Of a stretch of DNA of 52,500 nt, positions 13,401 to 28,400 are shown in pieces. Position numbers and translations under genes: made by a program. Every line of letters starts with the position of its first letter. The stretch's first letter is position 1. The stretch comes from Tubiluchus corallicola (taxonomy: Eukaryota > Priapulida > Priapulimorpha > Priapulimorphida > Tubiluchidae): NCBI GenBank assembly GCA_030141605.1, contig JAQGDQ010000837.1, positions 32,501 to 85,000 of the forward strand, in the 5' to 3' direction. Below the pieces are notes generated by a model, which was given only the letters and a program-made list of their open reading frames with translations, searched no databases and had not been told where the DNA came from.

Positions 13401-16400
13401 TTTCAAAATTGGCGGAATTATTTTTTTGATAATTCGATGCTAGAATATAAAATTCCAATATATGTAGCATTTGTTGTTATAAAAAAACAAGAAAATGACA
13501 TTTCACCAAATTTTTGGGTCATTCTACTTTGAAGCATCATAACGTAGTTTTAACTATGCCGACTTATGGACAGTTTTGGTTTGCAAGCACAAATATAACA
13601 ATTATGCACTTCCTTTAAAACTGTATCTTCCTCGTGTTTTGATTTCAAACAAAATCAAATACATAATCAAAGTGTTAAAAATTGTTTGGTACGTGTCACG
13701 GCGTCTTTTTTACGTGCTTGCTGGCTATGCCCCTTGGTGATGCTACAATAATCTTTTAACAACTACAATAAAAACAGATGAAATGGAACCAATTTAAACA
13801 GATATAAAAAAACTTAATACAGTTCTACTTACGTCTAAAGAACTAGTTGAAAGCATCGATGACTCGTGAGCTGCAGTGAGCCGATTCAGCAGTGGACTAG
13901 TTCTATCAGGTGCTGTCAGTAAAAAGTACATTTCAGAGAGAAGATTATAAAACTGTCAGGAATACTTTAACTAGCATGTTTAAAGTAAGTAGGGGGGGGG
14001 GGGGGGCAAATGAACATTTTTATATAAAAAACCAAAGCAGATTTCTTTATGCTTGGGTGCCTACAAACTACAGCTTAACTGAATGATTGGCCATGCTACT
14101 AAAGCGAAACTTAACCGAATGATTGGCCATGATACTAAAGCGAAACTTAACCGAATGATTGGCCATGCTACTACAGCAAAGCTTAACCGAATGATTGGCC
14201 ATGCTACTAAAGCTAAGCTTAACCGAATGTTCAGCCATGATACTAAAGCGAAGCTTAACCGAATGATTGGCCATGCTACTACAGCGAAGCTTAACCGAAT
14301 GATTGGCCATGCTACTAAAGCGAAACTTAACCGAATGATTGGCCATGCTATTAAAGCTAAGCTTAACCGAATGACTGGCCAAGCTTTTGGCCATGCTACT
14401 ACAGCGAAACTTAACTGAATGACTGGCCATGCTACTAAAGCTAAGCTTAACCGAATGACTGGCCTTGCTACTAATGCGAAGCTTTACCGAATGATAGGCC
14501 ATGCTACTAAAGTGAAGCTTAAACGAATGATTGGCCATGCTACTAAAGCGAAGCTTAACCGAATGACTGGCCATGCTACCAAACCGAAGCTTAACCGAAT
14601 GATTGGCCTTTACCAAAGCGAAGCTTAACCGAATGATTGGCCATGCTACTAAAGCGAAGCTTAACCGAATGTTGGCCTGCTTCACAGCGAAGCAACCGAA
14701 TGATTGGCCATGCTACTAAAGCTAAGCAACCGAATGTTGCCACTAAAGCAACAACGATGATTGGCCATGCTACTAAGCGAAGCTTAACCGAATGATTGGC
14801 CATGCTACTAAAGCGAAGCTTAAATGAATGATTGGCCATGCTACTAAAGCGAAGCTTAACCGAATGATTGGCCATGCTTCTACAGCGAAGCTTAACCGAA
14901 TGACTGGCCATGCTACTAAAGCTAAGCTTAACCGAATGACTGGCCATGCTACTAATGCGAAGCTTAACCGAATGATAGGCCATGCTACTAAAGTGAAGCT
15001 TAACCGAATGATTGGCCATGCTACTAAAGCGAAGCTTAACCGAATGACTGGCCATGCTACCAAACCGAAGCTTAACCGAATGATTGGCCTTTACCAAAGC
15101 GAAGCTTAACCGAATCATTGGCCATGCTACTAAAGCGAAGCTTAACCGAATGACTGGCCATGCTACTAAAGCGAAGCTTAACCGAATGATTGGCCATGCT
15201 ACTAAAGTGAAGCTTAACCGAATGATTGGCCATGCTTTTGGCCATGCTACTAAAGCAAAGCTTAACCGAATGATTGGCCATGCTACTAAAGCGAATCTTA
15301 ACCGAATGACTGGCCATGCTACTAAAGCGAAGCTTAACCGAATGATTGGCCATGCTACTAAAGTGAATCTTAACCGAATGACTGGCCATGCTACTAAAGT
15401 GAAGCTTAACCGAATGATAGGCCATGCTACTAAAGTGAAGCTTAACCGAATGATTGGCCATGCTACTAAAGTGAATCTTAACCGAATGACTGGCCATGCT
15501 ACTAAAGTGAAGCTTAACCGAATGATAGGCCATGCTACTAAAGTGAAGCTTAACCGAATGATTGGCCATGCTACTAAAGTGAATCTTAACCGAATGACTG
15601 GCCATGCTACTAAAGTGAAGCTTAACCGAATGATAGGCCATGCTACTAAAGTGAAGCTTAACCAAATGATTGGCCATGCTACTAAAGTGAAGCTTAACCG
15701 AATGATTGGCCATGCTTCCAAAGCAAAGCTTAACCGAATGATTGGCCATGCTACCAAACAGCAACTTAAGCGTAAGTTCACAGAACCTCTTTGTGATATA
15801 ACCGAAGTTTACGGACTGGATTTTTTTTCCATTTTTCCCATTCTTTTAGCTAAGTTTGGGCTCAAATTTTTTTTTTTTTGGGATTCAAAATTAAAATTCA
15901 GTTTATTTCCACCAGCAAACTATAATCTTCCAAATACAAATACAACTTATTACCATATAATTGAAAAAACAAAACAAAAAAGAAATTTAAGTAATGGATA
16001 ATGCTGACTCATAAGCGTCAGTAGCGGCTCGTGTATAGGTATAGAGGACCTGCAGCACCACCTATTTTCACTCAATATTATCGATAATATTCAGTATAAT
16101 AAGCCTTTTATAATTGCACGGAACCAGAGCACATGAGGGTAGTACTGTTTCCTTCACAGCCCAGCACAGTGCTGTACAGCAAGGCGGTGTTTGGCTGTTG
16201 TGCGCATGTCCGAGCCCAGGTAGAAAATGTACTGTCGCTCACGCAGTTTGTTGTCAGTTGTCACATGCTGCACTGTGACAGTTTAGGCTATTAGTAAGCA
16301 AAAAATATTTTTTTTGTAGGTGATTTATCAAGTTTATGTACAAACTTTCATACGTTTGTTTGTTTAAAATTACAATAACAAATTACAACATTAAAGTTAC

Positions 16401-19400
16401 ATGTTTCTTTCGTTTTGCACAATATTAAAACAATGGCTAAAAATTTTCTAAAATAGCACCCCAACTAATTTCATTTATGATCTAACGCTGGAAATGACCA
16501 AGTGACCATTTGGTTAGCCAAAGGAATGAACTTAAGGAATGTTTGTTTGCTTAAAATTGCAATAACAATCGCATATATTAATTCTACAGGTATATATGTA
16601 TATATTTATTTATATATTTATATATATATATAAGATTCGAGGCTACAGCTTCGACGACGGCACCATTAGTGGCGATCTATACATCAAACGAAAGGTCTCG
16701 ATCTAATGCCATGCCATTGGGGGTTTATTTTTCAAATCGGGCCCACCGGGTCATACAGCGGGCAAAAAACCTCCAAAATTGCCATATTTTGGCCGTTTTT
16801 TGCAAAAGTTATATGACTGAGATCTGGAGAACGGGAACGGGCCACGGGTGGTGCTGGCTATGGATAGATAGCCCGTTCAGCAGTGGGTGTCATAGGCATA
16901 TTTACAATTCGCGAGAGGACCACTGCGTCCCGTAACGGGCATTTTCCCGGACCCAACTCGCAATTTTTTCGAAATTTTGCTCAAACAGCATGCGGAAAAA
17001 AACTTTTAGCGTCGCCTGGTAGGACTCTTGGAAGGAGATATACGGCTCTTTAGAAAGAGGAAGAACAGGGCTACACGATGATGTGAGCTATGTGTTAGGA
17101 CACGTCCACCAAAAGGAGTGACGACGAGTTAATTAGATGTTCTATTTTCCGCTATTTTCGCTTGGAAAACTGCTGACGCAAAGCCATTGTTGTGATGTCA
17201 TCCATTATCCTGTCTATAACTTTAATTCAGTAAAAGATGCAGGTTTTGCGTTACGTAAGTAAACAAACACTAGGTAGGATGTTCGCGTATTTTTGATTAT
17301 GAGTGTATTTATACGCAAAATTTTTTCCGGGGCCTTGGCTAGTCACAACATTAATGTTACACGTGTTTATTTCCGAAGCAGCACCGCCACTAATTTTACT
17401 AAGAGCCGCCATTGGTAAGCGTACTATAGCGTTGAAGGTAACCATGAAAGGGATCTTACAGGTTATCAAGAAACGTGAAAAAAAGCATGAAGAATGAAGA
17501 GAAGAAAGCTTTTGAGAGACAAGAATGAAGAAGAGCTATGTAGCAGTTAGACGGAAGGAAAAAAATCAGAAAGAAGAAGTCAAAAGAAAACATAAAATAA
17601 GAAAACAATGATCACGCTCAGATTAGCTGCAAGTGATCTTTGACAAGAAGCCATCTGCGGATGCTAAATGACCGATACGAATCACCGGCCAATTATTCAC
17701 TATTATTAAACATTAGACATTATAGGGGTTCGTTGCATCAATAACCAATCATTATAACGTACTGTTCGATTCTGCACGTTGTGTTAGCTGCTGTTCTTTC
17801 TGCTCCAGTTTTCTTGCTTCTTCTTTCTCCGCATCTCTTTGTTTAGCTTCTGCGATTAAAAAATGGTGAGTAGTTTAGAAGAAATCGTGCATTTAAGTAT
17901 GTACGCTAAACAAAGCATAAGTTGTCAAGGGAAGCGATATACGTTTTTAAACAGTGTTGTTGTGCATGTTAGGCGATGATAGTTAGGTAATGTGAGGCTT
18001 GGTTGTCAATAGGATAGGTGAACATCGAGAAAACTGATTCTAAGTAGTTTTATTAGCCTCAGACATCTATTTTGGGCATAAATACTGACCTGAAACACAC
18101 CTGGCTGAGCACATCTCAAAGGATTATCTGTCAATGCAATACATCAATTTTGGCGAGCGTTGGAGGATTTGACATGTTAGATCACTTCTAAATATTTCTT
18201 GTTAAAATAGAACGCTTAAATACACGTATATCATAGCTAAGCTAATTGTGATCAGCATCAGTTTTAGGTAAGCAAAGTGGTGAGCATGATTACCCAAGGA
18301 CAAATGAAGGTCATTTCATCTTTTGACAGGAATTTCTCCTTAAAAATAGAATAGACTTGAAGCCAAAGTTTATCAGAGTGTTGTGTCTGGATAGTTGAAA
18401 TTTTCTGCATTAGCGGATTTCACACATGTGACACTGCAGTTACTGAAAGGTTTTTCAATTTTTTCATCAAAAATTGATTTTTAATTTGTCTAATGTAAGC
18501 AAATGCACTAAATGCCTTTCATATATAATTTTGCATGAAAATCCATCGTGTGAGGAGTAGAAACCTACAAAAATTATTAAATATAATGTAATCGCTGCTT
18601 AGTGAGAGCAGTTTTTCATGAACACATGCAAAATGCAGCAAATGCTTCCGGTCCTGATGGAGTTAATTTTCAGCTGTTTTGCTTCAGAGCTCTACAATCT
18701 TAGCTAAATTTTCTTTTTTTCCTACAAGCTATCAGCAGTAGGAACACAGTGTGATACAGACTACCTAGACTGATAGTCCCATCCAACATTATAATACATT
18801 TAAGGTTGCTTATCTATGATATGTATTACGCAATTACTTGTAGTGTGTTAGTAGCACTATTACCCATGTGGTTACTGTTATTATAGTATATTTGCATAGA
18901 GTTTATATCTAAGCGGGCTGCAATACTGCTTATATGCATTAGGCAATTACTTGTAGTGTGTTAGTAGCACTATTACCCATGTGGTTAATGTTAATATAAT
19001 ATATTTGCATAGAGTTTATATCTAAGTGGGCTGCAGTACTGCTTATATGCATTACGCAATTACTTGTAGTGTGTTAGTAGCACTATTACCCATGTGGTTA
19101 ATGTTAATATAATATATTTGTATAGAGTTTATATCTAAGCGGGCTGCAATACTGCTTATATGTATTACGCAACTACTTGTAGTGTGTTAGTAGCACTATT
19201 ACCCATGTGGTTAATGTTAATATAATATATTTGCATAGAGTTTATATCTAGGTGGGCTGGAATACTGCTTATATGCATTACGCAATTACTTGTAGTGTGT
19301 TAGTAGCACTATTACCCATGTGGTTAATGTTAATATAATATATTTGCATAGAGTTTATATCTAAGTGGGCTGCAATACTGCTTATAAGCATTAGGCAATT

Positions 19401-22400
19401 ACTTGTGGTGTGTTAGTAGCACTATTACCTATGTGGTTAATGTTAATATAATATATTTGCTGAGTTTATATCTAAGCGGGCTGCAATACCGCTTATATGA
19501 AAGTATAAGTGAACTAGTAATTTTGATGCAATACAATAATATCTCGGTTTGCCGGACGTGGCCAAAATCTGGATCGTTAAAAGTCCCGCCTGCTACGGAC
19601 CACGTTCCGTTGTTTCGCGAGGTGACCGCTAACTGGCAGCCCGTCACTTTGTTCACATCATTACATCAGTGAAACGACACGACAGCGTGTAACGACACGT
19701 GTGTAGGTTGTATGTCAGGAGCGGCCCGTACTAGATATTTTTTGAGACAATTCGGTGATTGATTCTACATTACTGTGAGTCTAATATGCAGCGCCTACAG
19801 TATTAGCTTAGCATCGGTAAATACAGACGATCGGCAAATTCTGACCGACGTTTCTTCCGCCCTGTTAACCAACGTATCACAGTAATTGCACTTGCTTGTT
19901 ATATGGCGCTTATATAAACAACGTTTCAGTAACTGCTTGTAGTGTGTAATAAAATACGTGCTTTTATATGTATACGAAAGGATATGTGTTGTCCCAGGAG
20001 AAATAAGAACTCATAAAATATGGCGGCTTAAGGTACGACTCCATTTCTACTTAATGCGTAATCCGTAATCCATAATGCGTGATCCGTATTCATTCAATTG
20101 TGACCGCCATTGTCCGAAAACGCATCATGCAGCAGTACGTAGAAGGGAAACAGCTGTTGCGCGGCCGATTATAGTTGGTTTCCGGTGACCATTTTCGCTG
20201 TTTCACTTTCTGAAAATTCTGGTTAGGTGAGTTTTGGTCAGTTTAGGACCTACAAACAATAATATTTTTCTATTTGAGTTTTTGAGAGGTGGAAGAATCA
20301 TGAAGTTACGTATTGGGCATCTAACAGCAGTTCTTTCACTAAACGATGATACCTGCCATATTGTTCTCTCCCCTGCAAGATGTTGTGCACCCAAAACTTG
20401 TGCTTTCTTTTCCGTCTAATAGTACAATAATAAACTAATGCTGCAGCTGTAATTATCTAGGTTAAATTTCGACACAGACGTGGTTTCCAGAAATTATTGC
20501 TTGCAATTTTCACGAATAGCGACCAGAAATGGTGGAAAGAGCGCAGGGAGCTTAATACGCATAGTGTTTACGGACACAGAAACAGTTACATGTTACAGAT
20601 CACGCATTACATGTCACAGATCACGCATTACATATCACAAATCACCCATTACGTGCACATGGAGTCACCCCCACAAGTTAACAACGAACCTGCCACCTGT
20701 CGTTGCTGCTCTGGTGATAAGACGCTTTCCAACCGTCGCAAGTCGGCGATCTGTAATCGCTGCGATTCCAAAAACTGGTCGTTGGCAGCTTGCCAAGTTT
20801 GCTTCAAATCCGTGTGGTTCTTCCTCTCTGCTTCCAACAATTTGCACACTGTAAATGCGCCGTTAATTAATAAATGGTTCGGAAGTGGTGCTGACAAACC
20901 ACTTGCACAGTGGTGGCTAGTTTTTTTACTGGATTACTGCTGTGTTTACAAATCCCGAGATGTCTACAATAAACATAACGGGCATGTGATAATTAATCAA
21001 CAAATGTAACAAGTAAAAGTGACTGATACCATACTGACTCTGAGTAACTCGACTGTAACAAGTAAAAGTGACTGATACCATCATGACTCTGAGTAACTCG
21101 ACTGTAACAAGTAAAAGTGACTGATACCATCATGACTCTGAGTAACTCGACTGTAACAAGTAAAAGTGACTGATACCATACTGACTCTGAGTAACTCGAC
21201 TGTAACAAGTAAAAGTGACTGATACCATCATGACTCTGAGTAACTCGACTGTAACAAGTAAAAGTGACTGATACCATCATGACTCTGAGTAAATTGACTG
21301 TAACAAGTAAAAGTGACTGATACCATCATGACTCTGAGTAACTCGACTGTAACAAGTAAAAGTGACTGATACCATACTGACTCTGAGTAAATTGACTGTA
21401 ACAAGTAAAAGTGACTGATACCATCATGACTCTGAGTAAATTGACTGTAACAAGTAAAAGTGACTGATACCATACTGACTCTGAGTAAATTGACTGTAAC
21501 AAGTAAAAGTGACTGATACCATCATGACTCTGAGTAACTCGACTGTAACAAGTAAAAGTGACTGATACCATACTGACTCTGAGTAAATTGACTGTAACAA
21601 GTAAAAGTGACTGATACCATCATGACTCTGAGTAAATTGACTGTAACAAGTAAAAGTGACTGATACCATACTGACTCTGAGTAAATTGACTGTAACAAGT
21701 AAAAGTGACTGATACCATCATGACTCTGAGTAACTCGACTGTAACAAGTAAAAGTGACTGATACCATACTGACTCTGAGTAAATTGACTGTAACAAGTAA
21801 AAGTGACTGATACCATCATGACTCTGAGTAAATTGACTGTAACAAGTAAAAGTGACTGATACCATACTGACTCTGAGTAAATTGACTGTAACAAGTAAAA
21901 GTGACTGATACCATCATGACTCTGAGTAACTCGACTGTAACAAGTAAAAGTGACTGATACCATACTGACTCTGAGTAAATTGACTGTAACAAGTAAAAGT
22001 GACTGATACCATCATGACTCTGAGTAAATTGACTGTAACAAGTAAAAGTGACTGATACCATACTGACTCTGAGTAAATTGACTGTAACAAGTAAAAGTGA
22101 CTGATACCATCATGACTCTGAGTAACTCGACTGTAACAAGTAAAAGTGACTGATACCATACTGACTCTGAGTAAATTGACTGTAACAAGTAAAAGTGACT
22201 GATACCATACTGACTCTGAGTAAATTGACTGTAACAAGTAAAAATGATTGATACCATCATGCAGTTCACTGCGCAATCGATCATTGTCCTCTTGCAACAC
22301 GGACTTCTGGGTATTAAGCACTGACACGTACATCTCTAGATCACTGCGGGAAGATTTCTCCGCTTGCAAAACATGACTCAACTCTTTCATCTAAAAAATA

Positions 22401-25400
22401 AACGACAATTCACCGCTAGGATAGTGAGCACAGAAACAGCCAAATGGTCACGGCATGTGTTTAGTGACTGATGTTATGAATAATGACGAAGCTGATAAGT
22501 GAGTTCGTGAGTGCCTAGGTTCAATACTCAGTCTCGCAGTTTCCTTTGTCATACTGATTCTGGCTATTTACCTTGCAGAGAAAAACTTATATATGTCCAA
22601 ACATGTCTAAAAACACCTCTGACAGTGCAGTGACTCATCTTAGAAGAAGAGTAGGGCTGTAATGATAAACCTTGGTCATGATATGATACATGATACTAAT
22701 TGCATGATACCTGAGGTAATGTTTGTGAGCTTTTTAAAAGAAACTAGAGTGACTTTTTGATAATAAATGCTAAATATATTTTTTCAATAGATAGGTTTGA
22801 CACAACACAGGCAAACTTTGTTGATACATGTATTGTAATAAAAGATATCATGATACATCAATGTATCGTTACAGGTTCAATAATCAGTTACGGGTTCCAG
22901 TCTTTCCACAATTAGCTACGTTAAGTAAGTCTCGTCATTAAATACCCTGCATTCTTGCTTGCAGTGTATCAAACTGTGTATTTATTCATACTCTTGTACA
23001 GTACACACTCAAAAAATGATAAGAATGATAAGAATTAAGATGTAAATTAGTTAAAACATATATGCAAAGGCTAAATTTTTACCGTTACCTTCTCGTTAAT
23101 CGAGGAAGCCTCCGAACTCGTCTGACCGGCGTCCAGTAACGATCTAATGACTCGGCCAGCATCTCCGCTTAACGAAGGCAGAACCTGCAAACGCGTGAGA
23201 TTCAACGCTATGGAAGAACTTCCAAACATTTCACAAAAAAAAAAACAGTTTCAAACAACGATCATCTCTGTTTAAATCATGTTTTAAGAGAGTGCGATGA
23301 TTTACCATAGCTTTGTGATCATTAGTGGTGAACCTCGAACATGCGAATTCAATTCAAACAAGTTTATTTTTGAATTCGAATCTAAACTATAGATTCGAAT
23401 AATTCAGCACTTCAATCACATATGTTCCTGATCATTAAAACGATTGAAACATCATGCAATTAGCATAATTTAGCTGTCATTTCTGCGCACAATTTTTAAA
23501 CAAATTACTAGTCGTTTTATCGCAGAACAAAATCTAGTGATACACATGATCTTTGTAAGACTAATTTTTACTGGTGGTTCGAAAACTTGTTCGAAAATCG
23601 TTCAATCTCAATTCGAATTCGGTTCGAATTCGAAACACTGAAGTTCGGGTCGATTCTAATTCGAAAGTCACAAATTCGATTCGATTCGAATTTGCTTTCT
23701 GGTAGAGAATGCTCACCCCTAATAGACAGTGGCCAATTAGTCTCGACTAACGCAACGACACAACCACGACCTCGAAGCTCATCAAATCCAACTGTAAACA
23801 ATTTCCCTCCGCTTTCTCCGAATAAGAGCAAGTGGAAGGAGATAATTGGTTGAAATCTAGCCTACCTTGTTAGCCGACTCGAGCACATGCACTCTCTCTT
23901 CCGACTTTTTTAACTTTGCTTTTAGATCACTAATTTCCTCTTCCAGAGGCAAAACAACGGACTTCAGAATTTCCGTATCCTCCTGTGCCTGCGGGAACAC
24001 AACAAATATTAGTAGAACACAAATTAAAGAAAAGAACAAGTCACTTAGCATGTTGGGTTTATTTTAAACTGTTTGCGGTGTGTTAAAGAAAAGGACAAGT
24101 CACTTAGCATGTTGGGTTTATTTCACTTTAATTACTTTAAACTGTTTGTGGTGTGTTAAAGAAAAGGACAAGTCACTTAGCATGTTGGGTTTATTTTCCT
24201 TTAATCACTTAAACTGTTTGTGGTGTGTTAAAGAAAAGGACAAGTCACTTAGCATGTTGGGTTTATTTTAAACTGTTTGTGGTGTGTTAAAGAAAAGGAC
24301 AAGTCACTTAGCATGTTGGGTTTATTTTACTTTAATCACTTTAAACTGTTTGTGGTGTGTTAAAGAAAAGGACAAGTCACTCAGTATGTTGGGTTTATTT
24401 TACTGTAATCACTTAAACAGTTTGTGGTGTGTTAAAGAAAAGGACAAGTCACTTAGCATGTTGGGTTTATTTTACTTTAATCACTTTAAACTGTTTGTGG
24501 TGTGTTAAAGAAAAGAACAAGTCACTTAGCATGTTGGGTTTATTTCACTTTAATCACTTAAACTGTTTGTGGTGTGTTAAAGAAAAGGACAAGTCACTTA
24601 GCATGTTGGGTTTATTTTACTGTAATCACTTAAACTGTTTGTGGTGTGTTAAAGAAAAGGACAAGTCACTTAGCATGTTGGGTTTATTTTCCTTTAATCA
24701 CTTAAACTGTTTGTGGTGTGTTAAAGAAAAGGACAAGTCACTTAGCATGTTGGGTTTATTTTACTTTAATCACTTTAAACTGTTTGTGGTGTATTAAAGA
24801 AAAGGACAAGTCACTTAGCATGTTGGGTTTATTTTACTGTAATCACTTAAACTGTTTGTGGTGTGTTAAAGAAAAGGACAAGTCACTTAGCATGTTGGGT
24901 TTATTTTACAAAAGGAAGACAGGATGACTTTCCGTATACTACCCCGGTTTCAAGTCCGATAAAAAGTATACATTTTAACACAGTTAAAAATGCCAAAGCG
25001 TTTCTGATAATTAAATAATTAGACTAAAAACTTAATTAACGGCGGGCGAGCCCAACTATCGATGACATCACAAACGAACATAATTTTTACCAGCAAAAAT
25101 ATTCCACAAGCGTGTTTGTAAAAGCGAAATTGAAATGAGAGGTACAACACCCGTTTTTTGTGCAATGCATTTCCAAAATGTAGGCGCTAGTGCTCGTCGA
25201 CCTAGCGAATGGCGAAATGCATGTAACAGCAAAGAACTAGTGTGTCTGTGTGCTAATAATTCTTTCACGTAAGTCGTCTGTGAAAAAAGGTATGTTTACT
25301 TTCAATATTTTAAAGAATAGGTTGTTTTGCTCAACAGTTTAAAATAGGGTCCGGTTTTGCTTTAAAGTAAGCAATTATGCACCACAAGCCTTCTGCAAGC

Positions 25401-28400
25401 GAAAATATTTATAAATGAAACTCTATTTTCCAGAAATTTTTTCAAATATAAAACCATTATTTCTCCTTATTTGCATTGGTAATGTGATCTTTTGCACATG
25501 CTTGTCAAACACAACTTGTACAAATAAGTTCGTAAACTTATGTTCGTAAGCTTATGTTCGTAAGCTTATGTTCGTAAGCTTGTGTTCGTAAGCTTATGTT
25601 CGTAAACTTACGTTCGTAAACTCGTGTTCGTAACTTATGTTCGTAAACTTATGTTCGTAAACTTATGTTGGTAAACTTATGCTGGTAAACTTATGTGCGT
25701 AAACTTATGCTGGTAAACTTATGTGCGTAAACTTATGTTCGTAAACTTATGTTCGTAAGCTTATGTTCGTAAGCTTATGTTCGTAAGCTTGTGTTCGTAA
25801 GCTGATGTTCGTAAACTTATGTTCGTGACCTTACGTTTGTAAGCTTATGTTCGTAAGCTTATGTTCGTGAGCTTATGTTCATAAACTTACGTTCGTAAGC
25901 TTATGTTCGTAAACTTATGTTCGTAAACTAATGTTCGTAAGCTTATGTTCGTAAGCTTATGTTCGTAAACTTATGTTCGTAAACTTATGTTCGTAAGCTT
26001 ATGTTCGTAAGCTTACGTTCGTAAACTTATGTTCGTAAGCTTGTAAACTTTGCACTGATTTTGATCCACTCTTTAGTTCCTCATGTGTAAAAATGATTTG
26101 ACATGAAACAAAACGACAACTTCGATTTGGCCCAGTTTTAGGGCAGATCTAATAATTACACCAATGATAAAAAGGGAACGTGAATTTCTTTTTATTTCAG
26201 CTTTTCATTAGTTAAATTATTCGTTTAATAAATTAGATTTGAGAAGCTTAAATTTTGAGAAACAAGTTTGCATTTTTATTTCTTAGGCCATGGTGTTTCC
26301 ACTGTGCCAAGCACAGACATGCGCTTTTTCTGTATGATTCACACATGGTAAGAAATTGTAACACTAGCGCACATTTGCAAATCGTTGATTTACCTGTTTG
26401 TCGGCCATATTGCGTCCGCGCGGGAAGCCACGAACTCGCGAGGATCCGCACAGACGTGGACTTCCCCTGTGTGACTCACATGGAAAAAAATTGAAACACT
26501 AGCGCACCTTTGCAAATAAACTTACTGGCTGGGTAGGTATTGGTTGAAATGAACCGCACAAATTCACTCAAAGTACCATATAACCTCAAGGACGGAAAAT
26601 TTAACTCTCTAATTAAATATCAATAAAAAGATGTTCCTGGTTAAGCTTCGGACACCGAAAATATTTCATGGCCACGAGAAATAGGGTGTAACAGTACAGC
26701 GTGTTAAGTGAGAAGTTCCGGCAATAGGAGACAATTGTACACTGAACACAAATAGAGTACAGTCAACCTCGGGTATAAGGTACTCACTTATAAGGGACCA
26801 CTAACACTGGTCCCGATTTTTCCTGTGTAAAAATCTTTGTATATAAGGTACTCGGATATAAGGGACTTCCAGTTATAAGGGACGATATCTTCAGGTCCCA
26901 CGTAATAGAAATCCAGGTAAATTACCTCGCATATAAGGGATCCTATGATCAAAGCGAAATTGATGATTTTCAGTTTTTCGCAAACTCGGCATTCAAACAG
27001 CTCGGTTTCCATGGTCACATACTTCTTGCATCACTGAAGGAACTTCCTACAAACCATTTGCACTGAATGTGCAGAAATAATTTATAAAAATGTGGGTAAC
27101 AGTACAGGTAGATACACCCTCGGTCTGACTCAACTTCAGCTATAAGAAACATCGGATATAAGGGACGGTTTTTCCGGTCCAGAAGTGTCCCTTATATCCG
27201 AGGTTGACTGTACATATTAAATGGATCTGCCCTATACACTGTTATGGTTTCTCTCATTCTCACGTATAAATAGAGGTGCTCAAGCAATGGATTTTCTAAA
27301 TTTTTATGAAAATTTATGACCACAGTAAATGCCTCCCATGAGTTTCATACGAAACCCTTAACCCTTTCATACCCGTTGTATCCCGTGGGATAGGAAAATA
27401 TTTTCTGCCTTTAAAATTAATAAAATTTTAAAACTGACAGTTATTTGATCTGTTAATAGTTATTTTGATTTAAGCCAATAACAATAGACTAAAAATGGTG
27501 ATAAAATGGCAAACTAAAAAATCTACATAGCATAAAAAACTGCGCAAGGTACAGTACTTTAGAGACGACTTAGTACAGATCAGCATAGCATGCATACTAA
27601 ATGTCTTAAATACTTTAAAAAAATATCAGCTGTTGCAAAATGAAGCACATTTTTTGCTTTTGTTGTATTTTTAAAAAAGTCGCACTTTGTTTTTTTGCAC
27701 ATGACAAAGAATGTTGTGTATCCAACAGGATGCATTGGGAACAAAAGTTCCGAGCCAAAAATTTTTTTCCTTTTAAAAAAATAATTTGGGACTGAAAGGG
27801 TTAACTTCAAAAGAAAGGAGCAAGTACGACGTGAAGAATCCAAGCACATTAAGCTTCCGTTCTAATTCTTACCCGTCTCATACTGTCCTCCAGATTGTCC
27901 GGCTCCGCTGTGCCTCCCGAAGACGGAGATTGTTTGAAAGTTGGCACCTTCTTTAACGTTTTGATGACGCCGGGCAGCACGCTGTCGCTGTCGGAACAAA
28001 AACGTATCTTTCATTAAGAAGATGCTAGGAGTTTTTAAACTAAATTGTGCGTTTTATAACTGTTGTGCAAGCACACACTTGTACGTGCATTCAAATAAAC
28101 AATAATATTAATTGTAAGTTTATGAAAACCAATATAAAATTGGTCCTTGAAATGCGATAACCAAAGAGGTTATGCTGAGTGCGAGCACATGTCTTTAGGT
28201 TGTACTGAAGCATATCGCAAAGCAGCGGCCGACCAGCAAGTGGCACTTGGCAATTGTTAGTATATGTAGTTTGTACTAGAGAGAAAAGAATTATGTAATA
28301 AATGTGAAAAAGGAAAAGCAAGGTACGTCAGTAAGAACAGGATAGCGCTAAAAACAGTTTGGAGAAAGAAGGTCATGGGAGTAGGTTTACATATTATAGT

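Noticed and set aside
11824-15781. Long open frames (342 and 396 codons, both strands) resembling repetitive proteins
   Set aside because: They coincide with 66-bp and 36-bp arrays; periods divisible by three keep several frames open at once, with no start context, splice sites or sequence bias.
16669-16935. 88-codon frame in family E
   Set aside because: The other copies do not keep it open and no domain is recognised.
20690-20700. GTGGCA at 20696 as donor of exon i
   Set aside because: It would put exon j in a frame with a stop, and lose RQVA, which aligns with RQVE of the family.
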